A model generated the notes under the pieces. That model ran no database searches and was not told the origin of the DNA. It was given only the letters and a program-made list of their open reading frames with translations. Shown one piece after another: positions 31,768 through 43,540 of a DNA stretch of 64,000 nucleotides. The stretch is from Eretmocerus hayati (taxonomy: Eukaryota; Arthropoda; Insecta; Hymenoptera; Aphelinidae): positions 95,392,501 to 95,456,500 of the forward strand of contig CM056743.1 in NCBI GenBank assembly GCA_029851415.1. Reading direction: 5' to 3'. Both the position numbers and the translations under genes were made by a program. The first letter of the stretch is position 1; every line of letters starts with the position of its first letter.

Positions 31768-32622
31768 ATTCGCTAATGAACTTGTAGTTCAAATAATCAT
31801 GCATCCGTCGCGGAGTTTAGACAAATTCTCATTGCATTCTACTTACATTATGCTATATGCTTCATTATTTTCTCCATAGCTAGATTAGTGGCCGGATCGC
31901 TCCTCTTGAGGCGAGGAGTTTATAAATACATGAGGATTTTAATATTAGGTTAAGACAAGTTGATTGAAATGATCATCTATTTCTACTTTCACATCTTGTA
32001 CACATGACCATAGCGCTCATTGAAGATTCTCCTTATTGCAGAAATACTGGTGTGATGTGACTGTCCATGGTAAAATACTCACAAAATCATCATCTTTGTG
32101 GGTTCGATTTTCAGTGGGAAATTTTTAAACGACACTAACACCAGTTGCGAGGGCATCGCAGCAGTGACTGGGAGAAATTCCTCACGATCCTCGAGAAATG
32201 TTGATAATGGGCATTTCGGGGGTTTCCGGGATATACTGGACGCGTGCCATAAACACGCAATACTTTTAGTCATTGTCAGCTTGTGATGACAGTTGCAGAT
32301 GGTGTAAAAATCAATTTTTTGAAGCCTGATTTGTCGTATAAGCAAAACGACTTATATTACAGCCATCTTCATCCATCATCTGAACCGCATAAGTCATTGC
32401 AAAACTCAGTCACACTTCTCTCCTCGGAGTAAGGACAGAATCTCACACCTGAAAAATTGATTTCATTCCGTTACCTGTTTTGAGATCAACTGAGATATCA
32501 AACAATTTTCCAGGAAACCATTCAAGTCGTTAATCATCTGTCTTAACAAACATCGAAAAATGGCTTCAAAAGATTGATACAATCCTTAACATTCTGTTCT
32601 GATTGTTTATCTTTACATTTAG
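31768..32622. other. P-like element intronic or 3' sequence
   Basis: No coding motif visible. Position suggests an intron between the catalytic domain and the C-terminal exon. Confidence 0.4.
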
Positions 32623-33089
32623 GTGTTGGGCTACCTGAATTTAGCTACGTAGAGCAAATTTTAGAGAATGAAGGATTAGTGTACTGAGCTGGATATGCTG
32701 CATCCCGTTTTTGATCGGAACATCCTGATCTGGGCATTCCTACCCACGACATTCCACAAGCTCCCCCTCTCAGTTGGATTTGCCATATATCCAGAGGCTC
32801 TCTGATTTATCCTTCGGATTCGATGTTAAGAACAGCTGTGATCACTGAGAGAGTTTCCAATGGATTCCACGGAAACTCTCTTTCAAACGCTGAAGGAATC
32901 TTCCAAACAGTTGCTGGATTAGTTCAGCAAAAAATGAGAGACGCATGCATTCCCCGTGAAGTTCTGCTGTGTTTGGTACGCACACGAACTTACATTAGAT
33001 TGAGGACTATGAATGAGCAATAGAGAGATGCATATAAAAAGCTCCGCACTGCTCAGAGAGCAGCCAAGAATACTAAATTTTTCTCTTAA
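32623..33089 (+). pseudogene. P-like transposase C-terminal exon, decayed
   Basis: After TTACATTTAG, one frame gives GLPEFSYVEQILENEGLVY, a stop, AGYAAS, a further stop, and then a long tail with ISRGSLIYPSD and GLVQQKMRDACIPRE. The order LxY-AGY...SRG...PS resembles the C-terminal tail of THAP9/P transposases. Stops near 32686, 32711 and 33021 show decay, so this end of the gene is older or less conserved than the catalytic part. Confidence 0.5.
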
Positions 33090-33354
33090 AATCCATCTGT
33101 TCCTCAATGGTTCACCACTGTTTGGAACTCGCCTTAACATTTTTCATTGAGGAAAAAAAGTAAATTGAAAATCTCTTGCTGATCTTCTACGTTAAAATGT
33201 TCATGAGGTGCTTCCTGTTTCATCTAGTGAGAAACTTTTGAGAGAAAACTGTTTTGTTTTACTGTATGATCTCATATAACTTATCGTACAGAATTCACTG
33301 ATTTTCACGGTCTACTTTAGACAACGACATATTCATTAGAAATGAGGCCTCCTA

Positions 33355-33480
33355 GAAATTACTAGATACTATGCATATGGGATATCTTGCTTTACTATCG
33401 TCTTGACATATTAATTTGAAATCACTAGAAACTATGCATATGGAATATCTTGCCTTACTACCGTCTTGACATATTTATTT
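33355..33480. repeat. 63-bp tandem duplication
   Basis: GAAAT(T/C)ACTAGA(T/A)AC...CTTGACATAT occurs at 33355 and 33418 with few differences. A looser duplication of about 96 bp (AAACCAATGAT words) follows at 33545-33730. Both lie in the 3' non-coding part of the P-like element. Confidence 0.7.
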
Positions 33481-33971
33481 GCATTGAGAAGTTTCCGAAA
33501 ACCTGAATAAGTCAAAGAATATTGCTTCATGAAACAACTTTCTGTGATAGAGACGTATGTACTAAACCAATGATTCTACGTGTGTGTGCCAAAGTTATAA
33601 CTAAAGTTGATGAAGAACGAAATATTGCTTCATTATTTGATTTGTGTGATAAGGACGCATTTACTAAACCAATGATCCGTCATATGCGGGCTAGAATTGT
33701 ATCTAATGTTAATGAATACCAATAAATACCGTTATGATGAATCGCTCATCAATATTCTTTACGATTTCCTTTAGTTCATGGCCCCAGGGTGGACAAAACA
33801 AATGCGATAAAGTTCCCCGACGATTCACAAATTCAAAACCATTCAATTCCCCAGGCGCCTTGTAATTGGTTGAAAGGGCGAGATGGCGACCGCCGGGCCA
33901 GAAATTCCATTGGCTCTGGTGTTCACGCTGCGCGTGAACACACCATATCTCCTTTCCACCATGGTTGCGTG

Positions 33972-34570
33972 CACATCCTCTCTTTGATGCGCCATCATGA
34001 TTCTGGGCGGTGCCGACTAGTGAAAGGGGGCGGGCTGTTGCCTAATTCATGCGCGGCCATAATTGATCGAGCGCATCGTGGCTCTGCACATTGGAGGGGA
34101 GACTCTCTCTCTCTCGTCTGGGGAGCGTCTCTGATCGGTTGTCGGTTGCGTTATCTAATAAGGCCTCCCATCGGTTTGCAGCGGCGCCGGGCTTGTTGTT
34201 GCTAGGTGGTGGCGTCGGTGTTGCCAAGCGTATGCGATGTTGCCGCGTCTCATGGCCGTGTTGCGTAATGGGGTCATGACGTAAGTACGGTTCATGGCCG
34301 TGCTGTTATTGTCGTCCGCCCCCTTCGGCTGTTGCGTTGCATGCATCTCATGACCTCCTCTGGCTGCGGCATGGCTCATATATGTAGCGGCTACTGGTCC
34401 TTGCTTTGGCTCGTCCGATGTCCGTTGCCGACGGCTTCCATGCCGTGTATCCGCAGGGAGTTCTGGAATCATGAGTCCCAGGTTGGGACTCGTAATTCAT
34501 GTCAACAACGTGTTCTCAGACCAACGTGGACGTTGGCTCGTGGTTAATTCATCATTTAATTCCAATATCT
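33972..34570. other. GC-richer stretch without recognisable gene
   Basis: It may be the other half of the LTR-like sequence at 27905-28437, separated by the P-like element, but no reading frame or LTR terminus supports this directly. Confidence 0.25.
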
Positions 34571-34574
34571 CTAT

Positions 34575-34965
34575 GTAATCGAGACCCACCCTTAAGCGCA
34601 AGATACAACCCTGCGTGAATGCGGATCGTTACTTCATATCTTTGACCACGCGTGGGAACTCTCCGGTACGAAGCACAATCTCGTGTGAATGCGGAATGGT
34701 AGTTTACATCTTTGACTACACGTAGGAACTCTTCGGTACGAAGCACAATCTCGTGTGAATGCGGAATGGTAGTTTACATCTTTGACTACACGTAGGAGCT
34801 CTCCGGTACGAAGCACAATCTCGAGTGATTGCGGAGTGGTACTTTACATCTTTAACTACACGTAGAAGTCGCTCTTTGGCACAAGGTACGGTCCTGGGAG
34901 AATGCGGAATGATAGTTCACGCCTTGGACTACGTGTGAGAAGACCGTTTCCCTCTCGTCTTGCAG
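34575..34965. repeat. 70-bp minisatellite, about five units
   Basis: GTGAATGCGG starts units at 34616, 34685, 34755 and 34825 (as GTGATTGCGG), and GAGAATGCGG at 34898, giving spacings of 69, 70, 70 and 73. Units contain GGTACGAAGCACAATCTCG and TTTACATCTTTGACTAC. The central two units are almost identical. Confidence 0.85.
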
Positions 34966-35048
34966 TACGAGTCGAGATTCTCCAAGTTGTGGGTCCACGG
35001 TTATCTGGGACCGAGGATTTCATGACTTAACACCTTTCTCTCAGGTAA

Positions 35049-35442
35049 TTGAAACAAAATTCTCACAAACAGATTGTGAAAGGCGTGCAATTGCTTCCCC
35101 GATCTGTCTGTAATGAGCTTTTCAATTACTATGTGCTTGCAGATGCGCGGCTACTCGGCACTTGCGCACAGAATGAGAGAGAGACAGCAACAAGTGGTGT
35201 CGTCTGCTTCGCTGTGGTGCCCGACTGCCCGGCGCCTCGGCGACGGCTTGATGTGGTGCAGTTTCCCTGGTGCTATAGTGAATTGTGAAAACTCTGTGAT
35301 TGTTGTGACGAGTGTTTTGTGCAGCTAATTGACCTGGGGAGCCACCAAAAAAGCAGCGGCGACGTGTCATGCTGATGCTGAGTCGGCGTGGATGTCGCAA
35401 TCAAAGCCATGTCAGCTGTAGAAAAACGCTCGTCGGAAATCG
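35049..35442 (+). other. Candidate first exon of a host gene
   Basis: A GC-rich leader of about 350 bp leads to ATG at 35409, with a short frame MSAVEKRSSEIG and then a good donor GGGTAAGTGC at about 35443. No downstream exon with a recognisable domain was found. Splice-like exons near 36837-36903 (acceptor GTGTTCTAG, donor GTAACT) are possible but unsupported. Low confidence. Confidence 0.25.
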
Positions 35443-37810
35443 GGTAAGTGCTCACCTCTGAGTGTTTTCTTTTGCTGTTTCTTGCATGGAGTACTTGAAT
35501 AAGGTCCCCTGGCAACCCTCCATCACCTTACATCCCCTGAATAGGATGTACTTTTTGCATGCGCAAGGTTAGAATGGAAGCCGGTTTCCCTATGTATTAG
35601 CATGGGGCTGTCTTTGGCAGTCACCAAAAATTCTCAAGTTTGGGCTTCTTGACACTGAATACATGGGTGAATTTGCTCAAAATGCCATAAAAATGCTAGC
35701 TTTTAGATGCACTAACTCCCATACACCCAGGATAATTCTATCTTAAATTTTACACATGACCTCTTTTGCGGTTCTTAAGAATCGAGGTCTGGTTCGACTA
35801 CGAACTTGGTCTGGGGCCTTCTGGATGTACCTGGATGGCTTGAAGGAGGCTCCAGCGCGTAGTAGCGTACCAAGCGCCGGCCCCGCGCGCCTTTCCCCCT
35901 TCCACCGAATCATTGGCGCTGTATATAGATATACTCACAACGCAAGCGCTGGCTGCAACGCTAGCTTTTTTACTTTCACTCTCATTCTCTCGAAATTTTG
36001 ACGGTTGACCCATGGTTTTCGTGGTATCAATTCATAGGGAATGGATGAAAGAGTCGTTTCCTTCGGTCAGAACAGAAGTCATATGAATAGTTAGCACGCA
36101 AGCTCATCTTAACGCGTCTAGCCCATAAGGTTACGTGTAGTGAGAAACAATTTTTGAAGTCAATGTGCTCACGATTTTGGTGGTTGACCCCATGTTTTTT
36201 CAACGGGTTTACGTTTCTGGTAGTTTTAGCTATAGTTTAAGCCCACTTGCACCGAAAACAAATGTTTTATTAAAAAGTGCTTGAGACTCCTTGACAGGTT
36301 TTCAGCCTCATCATCAATTATGTGAGACCATTTTAAACCTGTTGTTATGTTGAATTCATAAATATGAGGTGAGTACCCCAAAATCTGCAATTGGATTCTC
36401 TACTTTTTAGGTGCATGGACTGATGGATGAATATGAATGAATATACGCATCTTAGTTGATTACAACTAGATGCTAGTCTTATCCAGGATATAATTCTAAT
36501 AAGTATTTGTGGTTTATATGTGATTCATGGTGGGAACTGATAGCTGCAGCAACATATGTCACCACAACCTAAGTTCTTCCATCGCTCGACATTTGATATC
36601 CATCTCATCTTGGACTCAAAAACACAGTTACTCCTTCTCTTTTCAAGGTGAGACTGATTTTACTAATTTTCTGATGTGAAGTTATGTGTTCTCTTATGAA
36701 TATTGCTTTTCAGTTTCATGAAAAAAAACTTCATCTCACAGCTTATGATCAGTACCTTGCTTTGGTACTGATTGAAAAATTGAATTCCAACTAATACTTT
36801 TTTGTGTGTTCTAGGTAACTGCTGGAGATTGCGGAGGAGGGCCCAGGGACCACAAGGATCATCAGGACATCCACCGGTAACTCTCAGCAGCCAGAAATGG
36901 AGGATTTTGGAGTTTAGCTCAGCGCTTGCTGAATTCTTTGTGAGGTATTTTTCCTCACAGCCAAGGTGTGTTGTCAATTAATACTTCTTGTAAAATTATG
37001 CATGATACTGAATTTTTTTTTATTACTCGTGAATACCATAAATTAATTAACACTTTTCCTTTCAGGGATTGGACATCTCTAAATAAACTAAAAACAATAG
37101 GAAGAACAACAATTTTGAATCTTTGACTCGACTTAATGCGCGTTTACTCATCTTGAAATTCAATTTAAAAATAAACTATGATTCGGGAAGTTTGAACCGT
37201 TGCAAGTTTCTCGTTAACTACTATGTACAATCCATCAACCCCAATACCTATTTGATACTACAATGGTGTGATGGTGCAATTGATCCTCCACTATTATCAA
37301 ATAGTCATTCTAAAGTGGATGGTGGAATCAGTATATACGATTGGTGAGGTAAAAGGAAATTTCGTTCGTTGAATTTTTGTTCTTCGAGGAATACGTTATG
37401 ACATGGTGCTGAGATTTTATTTCAGAGAAAATGGAAAGGCACATTCTCTATCTCATATTTTGAGTGCATGATCTCAAAGATATGATTAGATGAACGACTC
37501 GTGTAAATACTATCGGATATGGATTTGGGATCATTTATAGTGATATGGTGGACTCGACGAGTTATTGTATTGTGAATGATGATCTCTTGTATAGCTCTAA
37601 GATTCGATTTTTCAGAGACTGTCAACATCCATATTTTGGATCATGATATCGAGGATCTGATGATATGATTGATTAACAGATATTTCACTTGTAAATCATG
37701 TGTTGGGAGTGATGGATTGTAGATAGTAGTTAACGAGGAACTTTGACTACGAGAGAGATTGCATGTATGAATAAATTGACAGCTCTGAGTCAACTTCTAC
37801 CATCATATTA
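35443..37810. other. Long stretch without recognisable gene or repeat
   Basis: Open frames such as 36663-36977 (minus) and 37123-37347 have no recognisable domain. Could be intronic. Confidence 0.35.
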
Positions 37811-38771
37811 GTAAGGTCAGTGTACTCAACTTGCCCCCATTAAGCCATTTTCTTAATAACTTTGGCCCATCTCCGCATTTTCTAACGTACCTTAGCTTAT
37901 TTTGAAGCTTGTCTTAAGACCTTCGAATTAAATTGAGGTTCATCCAATTTGAATCAACTAGAGCCAAACTGTTTTAATTCTCCATAAAGGTGATTCTTGA
38001 GAGTTTACAAAAATGTGTACCCAACTTGCCCGCTCATTGAGCCTTATTCTTAATAACTTTGATTTACTTCAACGATTTTCGAAGTGCTTCAGCTCATTTT
38101 GAAGCTTGTTTAAAGACTTTCAGGATGCACTGAACTACGTTCAATTTGGATCAATCGGAGCCAAACTGTCGCAATTCTTCCGAAATGAATGATGGAAATC
38201 GGCAATAAAGTGTTTTTATCGCCGTGCACGCACATTTGGAGCTTTTCGCCGGTCCAAAACACTCTTTCCGACCCATTTTGATGCGATAAATACGTTTTGA
38301 GTAGTGAAAGGAGTCGTTCTGCACGCCCTTTCGAGATAAACATATGGGAGCATGTTAGGTACACTCCGATGTTGCCATCCTTGTTTACGAATCATCACCG
38401 TGTTTTGCACATAAAACAACTCCATATTCAAATGTTGCAATTTTGAAAAATGGATTTTGAAGGTCTTGGAACAAGGAATCGAATGCGCTGAAGTACGTCA
38501 AAATTGGTTGAACTCAAAGAATTTGACACTGATTTCACTGAAGGCGATTCCCTCGATGCTTTCTTGGCTAAGCAACCACGAAAAATAGGAAAATCACTTT
38601 AGATTTTCTGGAGAACGCAGGAATGATTCGGGGTCGGCGCGAACTACTTACTCCCTCATATTTCAACATAACAAACGTGAAAAAAAATCGCCCGGAGGCC
38701 AAGGAGTGCCCATCCCCGAGATCATAGGGGGCAAGTTGGGTACAGAGGCAAGTTGGGTACACTTACCTTAC
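37811..38771. mobile_element. 961-bp element with GTAAGGT ends
   Basis: GTAAGGTCAGTGTACTCAAC at 37811 and its near-complement ending CACTTACCTTAC at 38771 form the ends. Inside, about 195 bp are duplicated in tandem (GTGTACTCAACTTGCC at 37820, GTGTACCCAACTTGCC at 38015). Non-coding. A fragment of the same family is at 17580-17758. Confidence 0.6.
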
Positions 38772-38775
38772 ATAC

Positions 38776-39770
38776 TTTCGCGTAAAATTTTGTGCTCTTT
38801 CGAGTGCCATGGTTGGGATTCTAAATTCTCCCAAAAAAGGCCCTAAAAACCACAAAAACCTCAAAGAATATGGTTTTCGATACACTGTGCGTAAAAATTT
38901 ACTTTGCGCGCAGTTTGTCGACTTTTACTAACAGTTTATCGAAAAGTATAGTTAGATACACGTCCGTAAAACCTATTATTCGCATTCTCGTGATGATTTT
39001 GACCCTCGCCTGCGGCTCGGGCCGGAAACCCATCACTCGGACGCAAATGAAACGTTTCACGCCCTTGTATCGAAATATACTAATTATGAAAAACCCAGGC
39101 AACAATTTTGAGAAATGCAACAACTTTGTTCCTTATAAAAAATGCCTCAAATTGCTCCCCCTTCAAGTTTTAGGAAGTTTTTCGACGCCCCTGTGCAATT
39201 TCTCAGACTACCTCTCTGTTTGACTGTTGTGGAGCTCATAGCATAAATTCATTCAAAATATTCAAACCACATGCTTCGACGTAAAATTTTGTGCTCTTTC
39301 GATTGCCGCAGTCAAAATCCTAAAATTTTCCCAGGAGGCCCCAAAAACCACAAAAACCTCAGAAGATATGGTTTTTTGAAAAACCCAGGCAACAAAAAAA
39401 TGTGTTTTGAAAACTGCAACAACTTCGTTTCTCATAAAAAATGCCTGAAATTGCTTCACTTTCAAGTTTTAGGGAGTTTTTCAACGCCCCTCTGCAATTT
39501 TCGGACTACCTTCCTGTTTGACTGTTGTGGAGCTCATAGCATGAATTCATTTGAAATTTTCAAACCACATATTTCGACGTAAAATTTTGTGCTCTTTCGA
39601 TTGCAGCGGTCAGAATCCCCAGAAGAGGCCCCAAAAAACACAAAAACCTCAAAAAATATGGTTTTTTGAAAAACCCAGGCAACGAAAAAATGTATTTTGA
39701 AAAATGCAACCACTCTGTCCCCCATTGAGAATGCATCAAATTGCTTTCCGTCTAAGTTAAACCGCTAATA
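38776..39770. repeat. 300-bp tandem repeat, three units
   Basis: Starts CGTAAAATTTTGTGCTCTTT at 38776, 39280 and 39579. Units 2 and 3 are 300 bp apart and highly similar. Unit 1 is 504 bp long because of an insertion at 38877. Confidence 0.9.
38877..39087. mobile_element. Hairpin-core repeat, copy 5, inserted in a tandem unit
   Basis: Units 2 and 3 read TATGGTTTTTTGAAAAACCC; unit 1 reads TATGGTTT, then about 211 bp, then GAAAAACCC. The inserted sequence carries CCTCGCCTGCGGCTCGGGCC and CTTGTATCGAAATATACT, the same words as copy 1 at 7924. This demonstrates that the hairpin-core family is mobile. Confidence 0.85.
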
Positions 39771-39970
39771 CTGTGTTTTTCAGCTGATTTCTGCGTTTTG
39801 ATGAATGCCACAACCATACGAGTTCTGAGCGTCTTTCGAGGGAAACGGATTCATCTTCTGCATGAAAGAACCTAAAATTTGACCTCTTGCAAAGTCTCGA
39901 TATCGCTTGTTCAGTGGAGAAGCATAATTGTGCCAACTTCCAATTTTTTTCCCACTGTGGGCCGTAGCGA

Positions 39971-39995
39971 GATAGATAGATAGATAGATAGATGC
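39971..39995. repeat. (GATA)n tail of the minus-strand LINE
   Basis: GATAGATAGATAGATAGATA just past the 3' end of the LINE, read as (ATCT)n on its own strand. Tetranucleotide tails are common for CR1-like LINEs. Confidence 0.75.
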
Positions 39996-40607
39996 CAATT
40001 TATTGTTCCACGAACAAACTTTGAATACACTGTGTAAACGCTGATATAAAAGTATTGAGTAGTTAGAAAAAAAAGAGAAAATCACAAAATAGTCACCATT
40101 TCAAATCAAATGTTGAGACATTTGGTCTTGGCATCAAAACAATAGATCATAGAGGACGAAAATAAATACATATGAAATGGAATTTGAATTAGGCCTGGAG
40201 ACTAGATTATTCATGAGAATACATATATACATTTGGTAACTAGGGAATCCTAACCCTATCACAGTCAATTGCTTTGGCCATTTACAGACATGTCGAAATC
40301 ATGAGTTCAAATCACAATACAATTACAATTAAGAAGTAGGAGTGACTCTAGAGATTGAAGTGCTGGCAACTCTCAACCCTTCTCGGTGTTTGCTCGAGTA
40401 GGAAGTCACGGACTGCCTCTTTGAAAAAAGGCAAAGATGGTAAGTATCTGATTTGGGGAGGGAGAGAATACCATAAATGGGCGCATTGGATGTGGAAAGA
40501 TTTTAGACCAACATTTAGCCTCATCCTTGGTGATCTGCGTCACCCCGACTAGGGCGCTCGGATCGGTACCTGGTGAACATTGCAGCTAAATAGCCAGGTT
40601 CGTGCAT
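39996..40607 (-). other. LINE 3' untranslated region
   Basis: Between the reverse transcriptase frame and the (GATA)n tail; no coding sequence. Confidence 0.6.
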
Positions 40608-41746
40608 TTACATGATCTTATACATAATGATAGCTGCAAAGTACATTCTCATCGAGTCAGAACGTGACCAACCCAAGCTTTTACTATGCGGGGTGATGGG
40701 CTCATCCCTCCTTACACCTAATAAATATCTCACACATGCATTGCTCAGTCTCTGTACCCGTGTGCGTTGTTCTTCCGTTGCGTCAAGGTACACGTTTGTG
40801 CAGTAGTCCAGGTAGGGTTGGACTAGGGTCTTAACGAGTCTTTGGCGAAGAGTCTCGGTGGTATAAGCCCTTATAAACCGCAAACTGTACAGGGCTCTAT
40901 TAACTTTCTTGGTGATTTGGTCGATGTGCGGCTTCCATATTAACTGGTTATCTAATGTAACCCCGAGACTCACTACCGTTGCACTGAAAGGGACCACAAC
41001 TCCGTCCTGTATCTCAACCCCTGATAAATCCATTCTCTGCATATCCTTCACGTTCATCATAGAACCGAAGTATATCGCTTTGGTTTTACCAGCGTTGAGA
41101 CGCAGCCCAGAGCGATCAGCCCAATCAGCCACAAGGCGTGCCACCATAAACAGTTGAGTGATTCCTTCCTTCAATTCCTTCTTTTCCACATGAAGATATA
41201 TCTGGAGGTCATCTGCATAGAAAAGATGGCTTACTGACTTTCCATCAAGCATCCCAGGCAAGTCGTTGACATACAAACTAAAGAGCAAAGGGCCGAGAAC
41301 GGACCCCTGTGGAACACCCAGATTGGTTGTTAGCCAATCAAAGTTTCCTTGCTTCGTAGTAACCATTATGATGCGGCCTTGTGGATACGATTTGGTCCTT
41401 AGGAGGGCCATTCTCGAGAAACCTTGATGTCGAAGTTTGTTCAATAGTTTTGAAAGTGGAATGGTGTCAAATGCTTCACTGGAATTAAACAGTAGGAGAA
41501 GGGTAACTTTTCTCCTATCGATTCGGATGTTATCGATTAGATCCAGTAAGGCTGTTTGGGTGCTGTGATTTCGCCTGAAACCAGCCTGGAGGGGGTCCGA
41601 TAATTTTCCTTCCTCAAGATATTCCACGATTTGGGTGTGGGCGACTTTCTCCAGAACCTTGGAAAGGAAACACAGTAGTGCAATGGGACGGAAGTCCGAA
41701 ACTGTAGATGGGGTTGCTGTTTTCTTCAATGCAATTATCCGCGCTT
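40608..41746 (-). pseudogene. CR1/Jockey-like LINE reverse transcriptase
   Basis: This is the ORF2 reverse transcriptase on the minus strand, open for 373 codons (40608-41729). Motifs: SDFRPIALLCFLSKVLEK, QAGFRRNHSTQTALLDL, GVPQGSVLGPLLFSLYVNDL, catalytic FYADDLQIYLH near 41215, then LGVTLDNQLIWKPHI in the thumb. Catalytic Asp-Asp is retained. The beginning of the domain is in the next open piece, 41751-42089 (GVDGIPHNVIAKALP), separated by a TAG stop at 41751 in the same frame. Truncation is not visible at the 3' end. Clade placement between CR1, Jockey and relatives is uncertain. Confidence 0.9.
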
Positions 41747-43245
41747 GCTTCTACGCGTCCGGAAAAATTCCCTGAGCAAAAGAGGAGTTGAAGATATGCA
41801 CTATAAAATTACCAATCGCCGGAAGGGCTTTGGCGATCACATTGTGAGGTATTCCGTCCACCCCATGAGCCTGAGAAGAAAAATGTTTGATGGCAAGGAC
41901 AGCTTCAGTGATATTCGTTGGGTGGGAAGAGAAACCTTCATCTGAGGCAGTTGAAATATTGTCCATAGCGTCCTCGATGTTCTCGTTGGGTGAGACAGAC
42001 ACTCTGGCAAAGTGCACATTCAGCTCGTCCGGCTTGAAATCATGGTGCTCTTCCTCTTTGTTCTTTGGTAAGAGGCCGAGGTTGCGCATTTCCTCCCAAA
42101 GGTTCTTATGTTGATCGAGAGCGTCTGCAAGGTAATTTTGAAGGAATGAAGTACGCTCTCTTCCTAATCGCGCGTCGACCTCTTCACTGAGCTGAAAGTA
42201 CTCCTGCTTGAGCTCGGGGCACGAACGCTGATTGCGCTGATTACGCTCCCAGCGTTTACGTGTCGCTTGTCGCTTAGCCAGGAGCTGTTTCAGTTTAGGC
42301 CCAAGCCATGGAGCACTATTTTTGCGTAGGCAGATTGTTTCACTTGGGGCAAGAACATCCAGAACGGAATTGATGTTATCAGTTAAGCACTCTACTGCCC
42401 CCTCCAGATTGTTTTCGACGTCGTCCAGGGCTGCCCAGTCACATTGTAGTAGTCAATCATCGAGTTGCTCTGGAGTGATCTCACTGAAATTCCGAAAAGA
42501 GAAAGAATCTTCCGGCGGAGCGGGAGTGAAAACGTCGGTAGTAACGTCAATGACCGCGTGGCTCCCAAAGCTGGGCAGCACCGTGGTGTGAAAGTCACGT
42601 ATTTTGTCTTGTTCATCTATCATCATGAGATCAATTCATGTGCGAGATGTGGGAGTGTGGAAGTGAGTCGCGCCGTGCGGGACAATTTGCAGTGAAAGTT
42701 CTTTTGTCACTTTCCAAATGGTCTTGGTATCGGGGTTGGTTGTCGATAGCAGGTCCCCATTCAGATCCGCCATGATTATTTTGTGGCTGTACTCGCCACA
42801 CAGGATGCCAAGTGAACTGAATAGTTCAGTGTCCTCCTGCATGGCGATGTGCGGAGGCCTATGAATGACTCCAACTAAGATTGGTGAGGAGCTGCCCTGC
42901 TGCACGCTGCAGTATAAATACTCTGGAACAGCCGGCTTCCCCAGGCCACGCGTGCTGGAAGACGCGCCTCTTACAATTTTAAAGTCGTTGCGTACATACA
43001 AGACAACCCCTCCAGCTTCCACATTACGATCTTGTCGTACCAAAGAAAATCCCGGTATCTGAATGAGATTGTCATCCCAGCTTTGACTCAGCTATCCCGA
43101 AGATGTGATAGGTAGGATCGTCGACCATGAAAAGACGCAGTGCCTCAATCTTGTCTCGCAACGAGTTAAGATTGACGAAACCGGCCTTGAGGTGGTCCCT
43201 CCTGCCCTGAGATTCTCCAGCAGGTTGAACTAAACAGGGACTGGC
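41747..43245 (-). pseudogene. Same LINE, endonuclease and 5' RT part, multiply broken
   Basis: From 43230 downwards the frame begins HLKAGFVNLNSLRDKIEALR and FGIAESKLG, the start of an apurinic-type endonuclease. Next is 42636-43043 with RNVEAGGVVLYVRNDF, GVIHRPPH and IIMADLNGDLL. Frame breaks occur near 43058, 42635 and 42450, where a 5-bp-scale change destroys the frame. The region 41751-42389 leads into the RT. A decayed LINE copy with all ORF2 domains in order but no intact frame. No ORF1 is seen upstream of 43245. Confidence 0.85.
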
Positions 43246-43458
43246 AGGAACTGAGGGTCGAGGATCAGTTTCAGTTTCAGGAGTGCTTTGGGGCCCATTA
43301 CGCGGGAGATCAGTGCGACTAGAGTCCCTTGGTCGGGACTGATATGCGGTGTGAATTGCATGGAGTTCGGTGGCGTCTTTAAAAACATGCGTTTGGGCCC
43401 CTCCGTTTCTCCTAACCAGGAATTTTCCACCACTATGCCAGACGTACTTGAAGCGAGC

Positions 43459-43540
43459 GAGGGAGAGAGAGAGAGATTAGATTAGATTAGATTAGTTCTT
43501 TAGTTTGGTCACGGGGTACTACCCCATCTGACCCTGGCGA
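43459..43540 (-). repeat. LINE 3' end with (TAATC)n tail next to a GA tract
   Basis: GGGAGAGAGAGAGAG followed by ATTAGATTAGATTAGATTAG and TTTGGTCACGGGGTACTACCC. The same arrangement recurs near 46846 and 48506, so three 3' ends of one LINE family (minus strand) are present. Confidence 0.6.

Larger units (their letters stand above)
28446..33963 (+). mobile_element. P-like DNA transposon, 5.5 kb, with intact ends
   Basis: Terminal inverted repeats of 29 bp match perfectly (28446-28474, CATGGTGGAAAGGAGATATG...; 33935-33963). Exact 8-bp duplications GTTGCGTG flank it. P elements start with a CATGATG-like word and duplicate 8 bp, which fits. A second, subterminal inverted match (AGCCCGGTGGCAGCCAT near 28507 against a complementary word near 33886) lies inside. 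A perfect 10-bp hairpin, GTGTTCACGC-TGC-GCGTGAACAC, is at 33919-33941. It encodes a THAP-type transposase with damage. It is longer than the classical 2.9-kb P element because of long introns and 3' sequence. Confidence 0.93.

Noticed and set aside
34575..34965. Possible coding repeat (frames on the minus strand at 34552-34816)
   Set aside because: The similar translations follow from the 70-bp unit; frame is not kept since 70 is not a multiple of three.
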